Positions 51,336 through 51,932 of a stretch of 51,932 nucleotides of DNA are shown here, piece by piece. The DNA is from JAPLNB01 sp964451955 (GTDB taxonomy: Bacteria > Planctomycetota > Phycisphaerae > Tepidisphaerales > Tepidisphaeraceae). The translations under genes were made by a program, and so were the position numbers. Under the pieces are notes generated by a model. It saw nothing but the letters and a program-made list of their open reading frames with translations. It was not told the DNA's origin and made no database searches. Position 1 is the stretch's first letter. Each line of letters opens with the position of its first letter. The DNA lies in the NCBI GenBank assembly GCA_964451955.1, contig CAYVKG010000024.1, positions 1 through 51,932 on the forward strand, given 5' to 3'.

Positions 51336-51356
51336 GTGTCGTTTCTGGGTTGAGCA

Positions 51357-51932
51357 ATGGCCATTGCGTCGCTGGAAAACATCGAGAAGACCTTCGGCAA
51401 GCGAGTCCTGTTCGACAAGCTCTGCCTGACCGTCTACGAAGGCGAGCGCGTCGGCTTCATCGGCGCCAACGGCAGCGGCAAGACCACCCTCTTCAAAGTG
51501 CTCGTCGGACAAGTCATTCCTGATGCCGGAACCGTCGCAATCAGCAAGGGCATCAAGGTCGGGTATTTGACGCAGGATCCAGTCTTCGATCCGGAGAATG
51601 CCGTTATCGACGAGGCCGAGCTGGCCTTTGCCGAATTGCACCACCTGGCACATCGGCTGCGCCAGTTGGAACATGAGATGGCAGGGAAGGCTGGCGATGA
51701 ACTGCAGAAGGTCCTGGCTCAATACCAGCACACTCAGCATGAGTTTGACTTGGCCGGAGGATACGTGTGGCGGCACAAACTGGAGGCGACGCTGCTGGGG
51801 GTGGGGCTGGAGAGAATTGCCTGGCAACAAAATGTGCAGACGCTCTCGGGCGGGCAGCGCTCGCGGCTGGCGCTGGCCAGACTCCTGATCAGTGAGCCGG
51901 ACCTGCTCCTGCTTGATGAGCCGACCAATCAC
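51357..51932 (+). CDS. ABC-F family ATPase, 3' end outside the window
   Basis: The first 192 codons of an ABC-F protein. Walker A GANGSGKTTLF, the signature LSGGQRSRLALARLL and Walker B LLLLDEPTNH are all in the first ATPase domain. ABC-F proteins have no membrane part; they work on the ribosome as translation factors or antibiotic-protection proteins. The inter-domain linker that would tell EttA from Uup or ARE types is beyond the window. ATG 51357 was chosen because MAIASLENIEKTFGKR is the normal start of the domain. Confidence 0.92.
   Translation, partial: MAIASLENIEKTFGKRVLFDKLCLTVYEGERVGFIGANGSGKTTLFKVLVGQVIPDAGTVAISKGIKVGYLTQDPVFDPENAVIDEAELAFAELHHLAHRLRQLEHEMAGKAGDELQKVLAQYQHTQHEFDLAGGYVWRHKLEATLLGVGLERIAWQQNVQTLSGGQRSRLALARLLISEPDLLLLDEPTNH

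Overview
The window is about 52 kb of GC-rich chromosomal DNA from a planctomycete-like bacterium. Phycisphaerae is my best guess (inference). The evidence is Tat-exported Gfo/Idh/MocA and DUF1501 proteins, a short prepilin-type protein with the C-terminal DG motif, three PEP-CTERM proteins (one also with dockerin-like repeats), HpnH/HpnG hopanoid enzymes, many secreted glycosidases, and mixed use of Shine-Dalgarno and apparently leaderless starts. No phage, insertion sequence or CRISPR array is visible.

Left part (1-30.7 kb, top strand extremely C-rich): thrS; a small zinc-ribbon protein; a MutT-type Nudix; a free-standing small RNA (3164-3275); pyrK; a pseudopilin; an aldo/keto reductase; a GH88 unsaturated uronyl hydrolase; a soluble histidine kinase; hisD-hisC-hisB; a PfkB/KdgK-type kinase; the divergent pair hpnH/hpnG; DUF1501; a TIM-barrel isomerase; purF; a Gfo/Idh - DUF6807 - Gfo/Idh cluster whose DUF6807 gene is frameshifted; a fluoride riboswitch (crcB motif) driving an MFS transporter and an overlapping metallo-beta-lactamase-fold gene; a GH10 xylanase; a 1.1 kb C-rich gap with an imperfect direct repeat; a 711-aa secreted protein I do not recognise; and a Tat-exported sialidase-type protein.

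Right part (30.7-51.9 kb, top strand G-rich): a divergent DapB homologue; tRNA-Met(CAU) and tRNA-Ser(CGA), each with its own promoter; an exported thiol peroxidase; a Gfo/Idh protein lacking the EKP lysine; a PEP-CTERM protein; a PEP-CTERM subtilase; a sulfotransferase fused to a Wzt-C-type domain; aspS; a GH113-like protein; a polyprenyl diphosphate synthase; an 864-aa repeat protein with dockerin-like and PEP-CTERM modules; a GH5-like glycosidase, a YbgC-type thioesterase and a membrane protein in an overlapping operon; recN; a tRNA-binding OB-fold protein; two tandem KGG-repeat stress proteins; and the start of an ABC-F ATPase.

The most interesting items are: (1) the complete fluoride aptamer in front of an MFS/MBL-fold operon with no CrcB or CLC-F gene beside it, plus a readable translational switch model; (2) an abrupt reversal of a very strong G/C strand asymmetry near 30.7 kb that ignores gene direction, the signature of a replication origin or an inversion end; (3) a small RNA with consensus promoter, two hairpins and a terminator; (4) a repeated -10/N6/ATG arrangement suggesting leaderless mRNAs; (5) inverted repeats inside the -35/-10 spacers of three promoters.
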